A stretch of 64,000 nucleotides of DNA from Sanghuangporus weigelae. Lineage: Eukaryota; Basidiomycota; Agaricomycetes; Hymenochaetales; Hymenochaetaceae. The number at the start of each line of letters is the position of its first letter. Positions within the stretch are counted from its first letter, which is position 1. The notes beneath the pieces are model-generated. The model was not told the origin of the DNA. It worked only from the letters and a program-made list of their open reading frames with translations, and did no database searches. The position numbers and the translations under genes were made by a program. Below, one piece after another: positions 35,406 through 47,946 of the stretch. The DNA lies in the NCBI GenBank assembly GCA_033182465.1, contig CP137324.1, forward strand, positions 1,674,001-1,738,000, written 5' to 3'.

Positions 35406-37302
35406 TTGCATGGTGGACCATTAATTTCATCAGCTTCAAGACAATCGAATGGAATGCAAAAGCAAAGATTGATTATTACTCACGACGAGCTTCTTATTTT
35501 CTCCCGTTTCGCTAATACCATTTATCTGACTTCGTAACGGAACGCTGCAAATAGTGAAAATTATATCTTATTCAATGTACTCGTTGGTATTTGTATAGTG
35601 ACTGAAGAATTACCTGTTAATATACCCGGTGCGGCCTTAATGCAGCGGTCTGAAGGTTGCTATCGTCTTCCGACGCAGCTTTCTGCATATGATTGGCTAA
35701 ATTGCGAATGAGGTTTCGTGAAGTAATGCTGGGGTTGGGAGTGCCGGCCCTTTCTCGACCGCTAGCAGACATCCTCAAATGAAACGAAACGAATGAAACA
35801 TCCATTCCGATACGTTGCCTTGCGCTCAGCATGCTTGCGACCCTCTCTGGTCGTGTTCGGGTTATGAAGGGCGGCTCTGAGTGACGACGCTCAAAAATAT
35901 GAAAATCATGGAGAATCAATAGACTTACTTGTAACCTCCAGCTCGACGATCTGAGTCAGCGCGGTGGAAAAGATCGCGGCGTGTTCCAGTTCGCGAAGCT
36001 CCAGAGAAGAAGCCACCTCGGCGAGGTCACTTTTTACCCGATTTGGTTACTTTGTCCGCTGAATAGAATGGACTTTATAAGATGGCCTTGACGCTAGATG
36101 AAGGGAGGGCTGTCTGCCGGGAAGCAAAAGGCATAAGAATGACCAGCAGACAGAGCCTATAACAGAATGATCCAGGTGCGTTATATAGGTTGCGATCGCA
36201 TTTATTGCAAGGTCGTAGGAGGAGTCTCTCGGTGCGAGTTCCGTAGCATGTAAAACGCCTCTACTGGATCTTCGTTGAATGAAGCTCGTCATCAGATCTA
36301 CATTCGAAATCAGGCGCAAAAGCAGATCTAAAAAGCCCCAACGAGAAAACTTACCTAAATGCAGCAGCGTAGATAATATTACAGACAGAAATGAGTCACA
36401 TATGACATACAATAAAAGGCTCCGGTGCGCAAACTGCGATCAAGAGAATTCCGCTTTTGACTTTCAAACCTCACGGAAAATCCTGAGGCAGAGCACAAGA
36501 GACGACCGACATTCGAATGCCTATAGGTACTAGGTAAGTCGTGAGCTCCGAGTCCACTGTCCATCGGGACAATCACGGCATCCGTATTACGGTTGTCTCT
36601 TAATGGTCCTTGAATGCATCGGACTTTGGTGTACTCTTTCGACAGTCATTCGTTGGCTGTACGAACTCCACTCGCAAAGGCGAAAGCCAGAGTTCTGCAT
36701 GCCCAGAAGGCATGGTATGTAGCCATCAAAATAAATGATAAGTACGGTACCACATGACCAAAGGGTTCGAGTGGTCAAGTCAGGAGAGCAAGAGAGGGGT
36801 TGCACAGGTGGTGGAAGGCTCGGAGGCATCATCAGCTCAGTGGGTCGCTCTTATAATGCATCGCATGCTTAGCCGACAAGGAACGCTTGTTGCGCTCAGC
36901 GCCCACGGCCGACTCGGGTCCGGAGTACTACATAGTGGCGTTCGAAAGCAGGAGCAACGATGGTCAGCATCATTATGACTATAATAGAAATACAACGAGC
37001 GAATAGAGAGGATCGAGCAGATTGGCACCAGAGAGCAGAGGTGGTTGAGAGGGGGAGCAGGTGATGATAAGAGGGAAAGAGACGGGGCAGAGTTCTTCTC
37101 CTCGCATTTCCCGGTCCAACCGGTATTTCCTCTCGCCAGCATCACCGAGTTTTGATTCGGCGCGTTTGCGCGCAGTCCTCACGATCACGTGATCTGACGC
37201 GTTCCCGTGCCGTGTTCAACTTCTCTCCTTCAGGTCACCAAGTTCAACTTCAACATTCACATAGCTAAATCTCGTACCGAACTGACAAAGACAGGTAAGG
37301 CT
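35406..37302. other. 1.9-kb gap without a supported gene
   Basis: Minus-strand frames at 35617-35919 and 36047-36412 are open, the second with hydrophobic stretches, but neither starts at an ATG that I can defend and no splice model joins them. The last 150 bp is the promoter of the next gene; it contains CACGTGATC (about 37185). Confidence 0.45.
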
Positions 37303-39538
37303 ATGTTCAAGGGACTCTCTAAGAGACCTGTTTCCGTCGGTCCTTCCTCCAGAGATCAGGACGGTGCTGGCAAGGAGAACAGGCCGCGTAGTATCGCAGC
37401 GCCTAAGAGCGCGCGAAGAGTGTCTGTTTTCCAGGATGCCGATAGAAACAGAGATAGTCGAGCTCCGGATGCACCGCAGGCTAGCCAGAACAAACCGGAA
37501 AAGGTTCAGACTCCTAAACCTGGATCAGACTCGAAGGAAATGGAGAATGCTTTTGACAAGCTCTTGGTGAGTTCTACTATTACTCAACAATCTCTCAACT
37601 AACAGTGTGGACAGGATGATCTCCAGATTCCGGAAAACCTCCGCCCAAAGTTGAGTGGAATGGACTCTCACGTCAAAGCGGCAATGCTTCGTTCTTCTCA
37701 AGTTATCAAACAACCTGTCTCCACCATTGGAACGACGCCTAACAAATCAGCCAATACCCTTCGCAAATCCAAGAGTAGTGACTCATTCTCTTCTCCTCGA
37801 TCTCAGAATCAGGCCTCCGACGATCTCCCTCAGCCACCGCAGACTACTGGAAGATTCCTTGGCGCCGCAATGAGGTCTTCCATTTCTCTCGGACGACACT
37901 CTGATGACGAGGCCAGGCAGGTCCGGGGGACTGCAAGACACTCCCGAGGCCTGTCGCTCGACGTCAGCAAGCATTCGTCAAGAATCTCGATTCCCTTATC
38001 ACTAAGTGACGGTACAGGCAAAAAAATGCAGCAGCAGGGATGGTCGAAGGACACCGCTCCTTCCAGATACGCAAACATTCTAGCGGGCATTTCAAGCCTA
38101 GAACTGGACGTGGAATTTGTCAAGAAACTCAGACTGTTATTGAGGAATGAGTCGGCGACGTTAGTTATTTTGTCTTCTTATTTCCGCTCAAGCCAGATCT
38201 GACTCTAAGAAAAGTTGGACTGAGACCTTCTTCCAACTGGACGGCTACTCTGCTCTTCTGACGCGTCTGAATGAGCTTCTAGAAGTCGAATGGAGGTGAG
38301 TGAAGGTCCTCTACGTGCTTTTAAACATGAATTCTCAGCTACGTTCTTAGGGAGGAGCAACATGATGATCAGTTGCTGCATGAGCTGTTGCGATGTTTAA
38401 AAGCCCTGTCCACTTCTGCCGTTGGCTGTGCTGCTCTTCGTTCCGAAAGTCCAACTCCATACACCCAACTAGTTAGACTTCTATTCTCGGATAAGAAGCC
38501 TGGTGATGTCGCAACGCGGCAACTCATCGCAGAGCATCTCATTATTCTCTTTGATCTATACCCACCGACGTCACTTCCATCGCCTTTTTCAACTACACCA
38601 ACTAGGCAACGGCGACGTGAAATGAGGGAAGATTTCTCGGACACTTGTCCAGTCACCGATAATCCGCAGCTAATAAGCCTCCCTTCACCACATCGTAGTC
38701 TCTTCTCGTTCATACGTACACTTCTGCTTACAAAGCCTCCACCTCCCGCGGAGGGATCTGAAACTCCCCTGACTCCCCACGAGTTCATTGAAAGTCTTCA
38801 TGTTCCACGGATCTACAAGGCGTATCTCCAGGAACTCTCTGACGTGTGCAGGGATTATTTCTGGGTATTCTGTCACCCTAGCAATACCATCTGGAACTTG
38901 GATGACACCGACGAAAAACGCGTGGAGAAGCCGCGTGCTCCTGGTGGCATGACTGGCGGTGTCGAGTTTGAGGCTATGGCATATTTGGTGGGTAGCTCCA
39001 TTTCTTCGCTGTTTATTTAAGTATATTTACGGTTCATGACCATAGACAACACACTTCAAGTTCATCAACGCCATCGCGAAATCCGCGGCGGACCTTAACC
39101 TACCGAAAGAGAACGAGCTATCAGCGCATCGATTTCACTCGGATCTATTTGCATCTGGGCTTGAACGTATCATCTTGGTAGGTTGATGTGAGATTTGAGA
39201 AGTTAGTTATCGCTGATTATCATATTACTACTAAGGTTGCGCGTAAAGCGTCAACGACATACTATCCCACTCTACACCTCGAAATAGGACGCTACGCGGC
39301 CATTGCGCTTCAGGCTCAGTATGAGCTACCCTGGACACTATCTCGTATCATCGGGTCCCCTCCGGCGGGGATGGCGAAATCTGGAAAGAACACCAAAGAA
39401 CGTGACCGTAATCGCAACTTAGCGTCAACGACAAGAAGTGTACGAGGTTCTCCGTCCACGCCGACTCGGAATAGGGGAGCAGCACCCGGTGTGCCCAAGA
39501 TCCCAACTCCGAAGAAAATTGAGCCTCTCCGCTTTTGA
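37303..39538 (+). CDS. GBD/FH3-domain Rho-binding protein (Rid1-like)
   Basis: Six exons (37303-37566, 37615-38159, 38215-38295, 38351-38987, 39046-39177, 39236-39538) give 653 residues. A basic, disordered N-terminus with a KENRP motif is followed by the GTPase-binding/FH3 armadillo region of formins. Recognisable blocks are IPENLRPKLSGMDSHVKAAM, TWTETFFQLDGYSALLTRL and LLHELLRCLKALSTSAVGCA. There is no FH1 or FH2 domain after it: the protein ends in a basic disordered tail (IEPLRF). Formin-like N-termini without an actin-nucleating half are known in fungi, such as S. pombe Rid1, where they bind Rho-family GTPases. A role in polarity or septation is therefore likely but inferred. An upstream in-frame ATG (37207) is possible. 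Confidence 0.8.
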
Positions 39539-40004
39539 TGACTGAATGTACTTAACGATGCCAGAAGTAACATCACCGTGAGTACACCCTCCTATTCTCC
39601 TGGTGACATATCCCGTAGAAAAATGAAGCCAAAAAAGAGCTCTAGCTTGTGAACTTATCTATGCCCTGCACGATCTATGCCTTCACGATTTACATATGTA
39701 TTACGCTGTAACTTGATTCCAATCTGTGTATGCCGACCATGTTTTACCTATATGTGTTACCCCTCTCTTTTGTGGACAAGCCGCTTCCTCATGTTTTTGA
39801 TTCTAGTTTAAGGCTGTACATGTATCTGAGAGACCCGATTTTGCGTTCATGAATTTTGATTCCGCGATGTGACAGGTTCGTGACAGAAACGATGTTTCTA
39901 GTCACGTGATCGGGAGTCTTTATTGTGGTCGTGTCACAATTAACGTTCTTGCCTTTGGCCATCGTGTCATAAGGTGAACTCCAGCTACTCTACACAAACG
40001 GCAG
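39539..40004. other. Intergenic region
   Basis: 466 bp between the GBD/FH3 gene and the nucleoporin, same strand. It holds the terminator region of the first and, near 39902, a GTCACGTGATC palindrome about 100 bp upstream of the nucleoporin ATG that could be a bHLH-type E-box site. Confidence 0.45.
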
Positions 40005-43000
40005 ATGAATATTAGCACGATTCAACTCCCGCCTTTGCCTGATGTCACATGGACCACGGGCAATGCTCAAGAGAAAGATGCGGATGTGAGCATCCATTTG
40101 GACTTCTCTCTTTCATGAGGCATACAATTGACGGTGTTCTCAGTTTCTTAAGCTGCGCTTATTAAACAAGCGAACTCGTGCTCGCATATCGCATCAACCA
40201 TTGGATCTGAACGTACATGAGGGGAAGGGAGCGTATCTCGTAGTCTCAAACTTGAAGGGCTGGTTCGCTGCAATCACGCGAAATGTTCAGGGACAATCTC
40301 GTACGTTCAATTTCTTCCAGTTCATGTGCGTAACTTTTCTTATATAGGACTAGAACTTGTCTTTTCATCTCTCAAGGATCTTCGAGAATTCATCCTTTCA
40401 TCAAAGGTAGAAGGTGAAGATGACTTCGTTCCAAAACGGGTTGTGCGGATGGCGGCACAGCCCGTATACTTAGCGCTCGCACTTCATGATGAGCGCCTAA
40501 TAGTCGGATTCGCGGATGGCTCGATATCTATATATTCTGCGTCTACGGTATTCACTCCAGGTGAAGGAGATATTGAACCCTTGCGAACCTTTCCCCCGAG
40601 CCCACCTGGACCATTACGACAGATCCTAGGCAATCCGGGAGACCTCCCAGAGCTAGTAGCAGTCAGAAGGGATGCAGAGTCTGGAGCCGAGGGGATATCC
40701 GTTGAAATCCTGGACGTAAAGGAGTTGCAGTCGCTGGGTGGTTGGCGAACTGGCGGGATCGCAGGACCAGTACCAGTCTCAAGTATGTCTGTTCCGTTTC
40801 TTTTAACGATTCTTTATGGGCTCACATCCCCCTAGTCGCGTGGTCTGCAAAGGGAAAACAGCTTGCTCTTGGTCTTAAAAGTGGCGATATCGTCACTTAT
40901 AGCCCCACGGACACTAGTTCCGTAAAGCTTCATGTTCCTAAACCGCCATCTTTAGGCGACTTTAGTGTTGCGTCTGTACTTTGGTTGTCAAATCAAGCCT
41001 TCTATGGGATCTATATTCCGGCTGCCGATAGAAGTCCAGAGGCCCCTCAAAAACACATCCTTACGCAATTCGACCCCAAGACGAACTCTGTTAGTCAAAC
41101 GGAATTCGAAACTCCGTACTATGCATCTCCTGCACTGAGGCCTCCTGGAGCTTTCATGGTTGTCATGCGCAATTGGAACCCTACGAAGGTTCTCCTCTTT
41201 GTTGGTGACAGCACATCGAGCGATATTGGTCTGATTGGTAGCGTTAATGAGAGTGACAACGGGGAGACGTGGTGCAATCTTACGTTAGAAGAGACGTCAA
41301 CGCCGAGTGTTCCGCTTGATAAGGATGCTGAAGACACTATACCTTTGGCATTAGATGTCGATCTCACTTCCGGTCAAGGCGAGCAAGCCGCTTCTGCCTC
41401 TCCGATCTTATATCTCTATGCAAGTGACGGGACTTTCCAAGCTTGGTTCATCACCAATGATGAGGGAGGCCCTTATCCAGGAATGGTCACTCCTTCTCCA
41501 GTGACTGCTTCTCCCGATGGTCAACCGAGTCAGTCGGTTGACAAGCTCCCAGCTGCAACTCCATTTTCGCAGCCTCCGGCCAATCCTGCTACCTTTACCT
41601 CAAATACGTTCGGCGGCACGACTCTAGCCTTTGGACAGACACCAGGCGGCGGTTTTGGCGGTTTACTCACACAGCCTGAACATACGAAGACTACCTTTGG
41701 CCAGACGAATATGCCTACCCCCGCAGGATCATCAGGTTTCGGCCAACAACCCGCTCCCGCATTCGGACAGACAACCGATGCTTCTACCTTCGGTGGTACG
41801 GCAAAATCGGCCTTCGGACAAGGACCTGCGAGTGGTTTTGGTACGTTTGGTTCTGCGGGACCCCCGAAATTCGGTTCAACAGGCTTTGGGTACGGTAATG
41901 CTAATTCTCCTGCTCCCGGCACAATTGCCACTCCTACAGAAGCACGTGCGGCAGACGCCGCATCACCGGAAGCCGAGATGTCTGATGCTGACGGAGGTGA
42001 CGCTGGGAAGCTAGATGGCTTATCTTTAGGCGAGACGACGGACACAAACAAATCTGAAGATAAGGCCGTCAACAGCATGTTTGGCTCTTTTGCTAAGCCA
42101 ACGACGCCGCAACAATCAACCGTAGGTTTCGGCAGTACAAGTCCTGCGACGTCATTTGGCGTATTCAGTAATGTTCAAGGCACTGGCTTTTTGAAACCTG
42201 CTTCAGGCTTTGGAGCTTTCCTGAAGCCTGCAGAATCTCAATTCGCATCGAAGGATTCAAATTCAGATAAGGAAACAAAGCCATCTCCTGCTTTTGGTTC
42301 CTCTGGATTTGGAATGACAGGGTTCGGGACTGCAAGACCTCATTCTGGGTTTGGCCAGCCGGCCTTCGGCCAATCCTCGTTTGGTTCTTCGACGGCTGTC
42401 GGACAGCCATCCTCCTTCGGTTCTTCCTCGCCTTTGACTTCATCGTCGAATGGTAATAGCACGTCTGCCGGTTTCGGCGCGTTTGCAGGAGTTTCTAAGG
42501 GTTTTGGTTCCTTCACGCAAGGGGATAACGCATCTGTTGGTCAGCAAGCACAATCAGTACCGAGCAAGCTGAGTGAAGCGCCTAGCATAACAATGGCATC
42601 ATCCACCGAGGATTCCGGGAAAGGGTCAGCTCCCTCTTCAGCAATTGAGTCGAAATCGACTGCACCGTTCAGCGGACCGACGAACGCGAGCTCAGGCTTT
42701 GATAGCACAAAACCCTCGACGTCACCTTATGTTACCGAAGCGCAAACTTCTAACAAGTTGCCTGGTGCACCATCCGGAGAGTCGTCCTCTGGTGACTCTG
42801 GTAGTCGAACACTTTCTCCGAGTTCCCAGGACCAGAAGCAAAGCACGTTTAGTACTCCTGTGCCGCGTGGACAGTCACCTGCTTCTAGTCCAGAAGGAAC
42901 CCCTACTCCGCAGAGGAAGTCGGGGCCTGCATCGCTTAAGGATGATTCCTTTGTTGATAGTGGTGACGAGTCCGTTACAAGCCCAACTACTGAGCTATCG

Positions 43001-46000
43001 ACCACGCCCTTCGGAACCCCCGCTGCGTCTATGTTCAGGACGTCTGGTGCCGTTCCATCTGGCGGAGCATTTGGAAATCTGACCGCAACACCGTCAGCTT
43101 TCAGGCCGCTTGAAGGATTCGGTGCTTTTGGTGCCAGTTTAAAAACTTCAAGCTCGTCTCCGTTCGCTAATCCGAAACCTATATCCGTCAACGCCTTCAG
43201 TACGCCTGCCAAGCCAGTATCTGCTTTTGGTGCTGGAGGATCCGGCCCTTCAGGCGCATTCGGATCGTCGCCTGACTCTACCACGCCAAAGTTCGGAACA
43301 CCGTCTACGCCAACTGCTTCGAATGTATTCGGAAAATCTTCCTTTGGTACACCTGCGACGCCTACTCCTGTGAGCACCACACCTTTGACAACCCCGGTGC
43401 CGAACGCTTTCACTACATACAGTGGAGCAGGAGGGTTTTCCGCGTTCGCGAAGGCAGGAAAGCCATCCTCCTTCAGTGACCTTCTTAAGTCCCAGAAGGA
43501 CGGAGATACCAGCATCTCCACTTCTGCCAAAGGCGTTGGTTCAAGTAAGGAAAACAAGGACATTGACACTTCGTTTGTCACGGTATCAAAGCCCGAAGAA
43601 GTAGACCACGATAACCTTCCTCCTACGCCATCGACTCATGGTACGTTTGACGAGGAGGAGCAGAATCTAGGTGATGAGGGTGATGAAGAAGAGCATGATG
43701 ATGATGCCAGCTCCTTCCTGTCCGAATCTTTCTCCGAAGAACCTGACGAGGAAGAGGAGGAAGGGGAGGGCTTAGAAGAGAGTGAAACAGACGGCGAAAA
43801 TGAAGACAGCGAAGAAGGACTTGAAGAGGAGGACGAGGAGGAGGACGAGGAGGCTCTATCGCGCGCGAAAACGCAGAGTCCGGCCGTGATTCCATTGCCG
43901 TCGACTCCCGAATCTGAGAAGTCGACGCCCAAGTCTGCTCCTATCGACGAGAAGAAAGGGCATGGATCCCAAGACGATTCATCTGCGGACGCCGGAAAAG
44001 ATATTCCTGAAGGGTCCATGCCAAAGCCTGTATCTTGTCAACCCGCCCCCTCTACGTCTACGAAGCCAGCTTCTTCTAAAACCGTCGTAGCGCAAGTACC
44101 TGGCGATAATGCTAGCGTGAAGGGACCAGTACCTTCAAAGCCTCCTACGTCGGCCTTCACTAAGCCCGGAGCGTCCGCAATACCGACCCTGTTTGGGAAG
44201 CAGATTCCATCTACCGGAATGCCTGCAGCTGGATCTTCTAAAGCTAATTCCCCTTCTCCACCGCCATTTACTCCAGCAACTACGCCTCCTGGGCAACGCG
44301 TTCTATCTCCGTTAGTGGAAACTGAATCGATGACCCCACCCAGCTCGCCGAGCCAGCAAGGAGAGCAAAGTCAGTTCTCAGCACCTAAGCCCGTAGGTCC
44401 TGCGACTTCAACGGGTTTTGGTGGATTTGGTTTGCCTGGCTCTCGTCCAACAAGAAGTTCTCCTCTTGCTGCTACTCCACTTGCTGGAGAAGAGAATAAG
44501 GCGTCTCCCGGCAACCAGGCATCCCAGACCATCGCTCCCGTACCAAAGCCCCGACCTGCTTCGCCCAGGACTCCGTTTGGTCAGGTGCCAAGTGCTACTG
44601 GACAACAAAAAAACCCTGTTTCGATCTTCCCGAAGCCTGAGGAACTCCAACGTCGGAGCCCCACTCCCTTTTCGGCAGGAATGTCCGCTCTCCCCTTAAA
44701 ACCGACTCAGTTCGTCGCTCCTGTGCAGGGCACAGCGACTTCGTCGTCGTTTGTCAGGCCTCCCCTTAGCTCAGCGCAACACTCATCTGTGTCCTCACCA
44801 AATGCGCCATTCATCATGCCGCCATCAGTACCGGCAGTATCAGACGGGAAGCCTGCCTCTGGACTTGGTAATGCGGCGGGTATTACTGATTTCCGAAGCG
44901 GTGGAGCACCAGTTCAGCAATTCTCCCAGCCGAGCGTTCAACCGCCGCCTCCCGTGCAATCAACGTTTGAGTCAGGTATGCAAAGGGAATGCCAGAATCT
45001 CTATTTAGCTATGGAGGAGGAACTTGAGCAGGTATGATTGCGATATCTTACATTGTATTATCCAGGTCTGACTGATAAACTTAGCTTGCTAAGATGAGCA
45101 AAGCGGCTCTTGCAATGAGGACTAATTGGGGTCGTCCAACGGGCATGACTCATTCAAAGGAGACTCTTCGAGACAGAACGAAATGGAGTTTTGGAGATTT
45201 GGAAGCATTCAGCAAGGTAATCAAGGACGTCGAGAACGACGTATTGGCTGTGTACCGACTTAAAGATGAATTCCTGCCCCTTATACGGGAGGCGGAGAGT
45301 GCCTTACTCAAAGGTGCGTTCTGATAATCATCCCAAATGAACAACGTATTCAGATTTTCTTTAGCTGAAACTCGAAAGGAAGAGATCATTCGAATCTCCA
45401 AAGCAAAAACAGACCCTGAGTTTGCTAGAATATTGAAAGCCAGAACATTGGATCCCGACGCCTCAGAGACTCAGAGCCAGCTCAGAAGACAGATCCGGGT
45501 AAGTGCCCTAGCTTCCATATCAGCATGCATCGAGAATAACATCCTCTATAGTTGATCAATGATAGGGTCGAGCAACTTGAAGCACATTTAAAGTCTTGCA
45601 AGAAGAGATTGGAAGAGCACCGCAAGGGCAAGAGCAGTATCAAGTATGTGCCTGTTTCCCTTGTGCTGATATTTATGTTACTCATCTTGTGAATCGAAGA
45701 GCACCATCTTTGGATACGGTCACCCGTATCTACCGTAATATCGATGTTGCCATCGAGGCAGAGTCGGAACAGATAGAAACGCTTGCCTCTCGAATTGCAA
45801 AGCTTAACATAGACGATCTCGACATGGCGCTACACGGAACCCCTTCACCCCGACGCAGACGTATCGAAAACGGAAACAGGTCGTTGTCACATAACGATGA
45901 CAAGGATGATGATCGGGAGCCTTACTCTCGACCGCAAGTTACGCCTTCCATAGCGGCAAGCACTGCCGCAGCTCTGAATGCTGAGCGTAGTGCCATGCGT

Positions 46001-46390
46001 CTGAAGAATGCACTATTAAATGCGAGAAAGACCCCGTTGTTGAATACACAAGCCAGCCAGCCTGGTAGGCGCGTCTTGACACTGGACGACTTGACGAGAC
46101 AGGACTCCGGTATCCGGAACGCTAGCACATTAAGTGGGCTTCCTGCGGAGCCGGACTTGTCCTCAGATCCGCTCGGAACCCCAGAGCAAGAAGATATAGG
46201 GAGCGAGAGTCAGCGCCGCCCCCCTCGGCATTTTGCACATGCTAAACCCGTGAAGCTAGGAAAGACTCAATCTCCTGTTCCATCGTCTATTGCTACGTTC
46301 AGTTGGGGACCAGTTCCAAAAGCTAACCCTGTGTCGTCGTTGCCGTTTGAGATCAAGCCAGTTTTTGATTCGAATAAACCTGTCTCATAA
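40005..46390 (+). CDS. NUP159: FG nucleoporin of the Nup159/Nup214 type
   Basis: A cytoplasmic-side nuclear pore protein that recruits the mRNA-export helicase Dbp5. Eight exons (40005-40085, 40144-40300, 40348-40782, 40836-45031, 45085-45313, 45365-45498, 45552-45643, 45700-46390) give 2,004 residues. Residues 1-460 show the expected beta-propeller, with runs such as LALALHDERLIVGFADGSI and AWSAKGKQLALGLKSGDIV. From about 466 onwards comes a very long Ser/Thr/Pro-rich region with dozens of FG, GFG and FGT repeats. An acidic block at about 1163-1235 (43650-43860) is nearly all Asp and Glu. The FG-poor Ser/Pro linker leads to a predicted coiled coil (about 1610-1830) matching the Nup82/Nup88-binding end. 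The single 4.2-kb exon carries the whole FG region. Confidence 0.9.
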
Positions 46391-46932
46391 CTACTTTTTG
46401 GAGTATTTTGTTTGTCTATTGATACGGGTGTCATGCTATAGCTTGTCTTTCTTGTTTCTGGTCGTTGTTGTCCATGCATCTTTTTGCGGTGTCGGTAGAT
46501 TCATTAGAACAGATTCGATGAATATCAATGTGCATTTCTTTATGATCTTGACGGGTGACCACAACAAAGTACGTTGTGCAGCGCGGGAAGCAGAGAGCGG
46601 GACGCCTGGAAACCAATGATCGTGAATTTCTCGGTCAACTACGTTATTACGTTGCAATGATATTATTGGATACTACAAGAACAACATGTACAGTCTCGTC
46701 CCAGCACTCGTATTTAAGTGGTACAGGAAAGTCGGTAATCCATGATTTCTATTCAACTCGTCGGAGCTGCATGACCCTCCTCTGCATCTGGTCCAATCGT
46801 GCCAATCGTGCCATAATCGCTACGTCCATTGACCATAGTCTGATTTCCGTGATTGTCTTGGATCAAAGATTCCAGACGATCCAGTGTAGCCTAAGGATGG
46901 TGCGAAAAGAGAGAGAGCAAGGAAGCCCAGTT
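46391..46932. other. Convergent intergenic region
   Basis: 542 bp between the 3' ends of the nucleoporin (+) and pICln (-). Both terminators must lie here. A short tandem AATCGTGCC pair occurs near 46795-46813. No gene is seen. Confidence 0.45.
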
Positions 46933-47698
46933 TCAGTAAGGTTTAAACCGCGAATCGTTGACAGGATCGCTGCGCACCCGACCGGCCTCGGTTAATTCAG
47001 GCTCGCCATCAAGGCCTTCTCGGGCTATTGCTTGGGCGGCTTCAACATCTGCATCGACGAAGGCACCGTCGTCATCTTCATTGTCCTCGCCCATGTCCTC
47101 ATCACTGTCGGTTGGATCGGGGTGCAGAGAGGCACATGCGGAAAGTGTTTCGAAAAGTGTCGATACTGATAGAAGAGGCGATCAGCAAGGCGATATGGCT
47201 TGATATTCTTTCAAAGAGAAGAACGTACTGGATGAGGTATCCTCTGGGTAGATGTTGAGCTCACGCAGCTCTGTAGCTTCTTCTTCGTCTTCGACTTCGC
47301 TTGCGTCTGCCGAGGCGGGTTCGCCGAGCTGGCAGTAGAGACTTGGAGGTTCGCTGCGAGAGATGGCGTGGAGGATGATGCTTGGGTAGTCTATTTGGAA
47401 GCCGCGTCCTGAGCTCTCGGAGATGAACACAAGCGCACTACGGGGTTGCAGTCAGGGATCGAAGATGCGAGCGGGAATGCAGTGAACCTGACCTCTCTAA
47501 GATGTAGACCGTGCCCTGGTTCATCTCCTCTTCAGACAGGTCCGGAACAGGGGGATCAAAGAGCGCACGGACGTTCTCCTGTTTGTGGCGAAGAACAGGA
47601 GGGATATCAGAGAACGAGGCCGGCGTTGCTGCTGTGAGCTGTGCGTGTTCCTCTTTGGAGACGAACGCTGGGACTGCGGTGATGACTGTGACCGGCAT
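46933..47698 (-). CDS. pICln, methylosome chloride-conductance regulatory subunit
   Basis: pICln binds Sm proteins and presents them to the PRMT5-type methylosome during snRNP assembly. Three exons (47493-47698, 47229-47437, 46933-47165) give 215 residues. The PH-like fold is seen in the order VPAFVSKEEH, the strand GTVYILESALVFIS, and GRGFQIDYPSIILHAISR, which is the family's most conserved stretch (the Y-P-x-I-x-LHA-x-SR pattern). Acidic tracts follow (SDEDMGEDNEDDDG) as in animal pICln. The ATG at 47698 gives a start (MPVTVIT) like other fungal members; the frame is open further upstream but only from non-ATG codons. It is divergent to the SH3 gene. Confidence 0.85.
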
Positions 47699-47946
47699 AA
47701 GTGCACTCGACGTCGTGGTCAGAGGTAGACCTGCTTGTAATGCTTGCACGAGATTGATCTTATGTAAGAAACGCGGTCACACAGCCACACCGGACCCGAC
47801 ACAACCAGATCATTGGATCAATCAGATCTGATGGCGTTGATGCCGACGCCTTGCCGACTATGCCCATAAATACTCATTGCATTGAAAGACCGATGCACTC
47901 ACGCACTCGAAGATAACACCCTCGATACTGTCTCCTCATTATCACT
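47699..47946. promoter_or_regulatory. Divergent intergenic promoter
   Basis: 248 bp between the starts of pICln (-) and the SH3 adaptor (+), so one compact region drives both. It contains the palindromic ATTGGATCAATC near 47812. No TATA box stands out. Confidence 0.4.

Noticed and set aside
42727-43581. Long minus-strand frame of 284 codons
   Set aside because: It lies exactly opposite the FG-repeat exon, whose repetitive codon use keeps the antisense frame open. The plus-strand frame matches a known family.
46795-46813. Short tandem AATCGTGCC pair considered as a regulatory repeat array
   Set aside because: There are only two units, which is too few to separate from chance.
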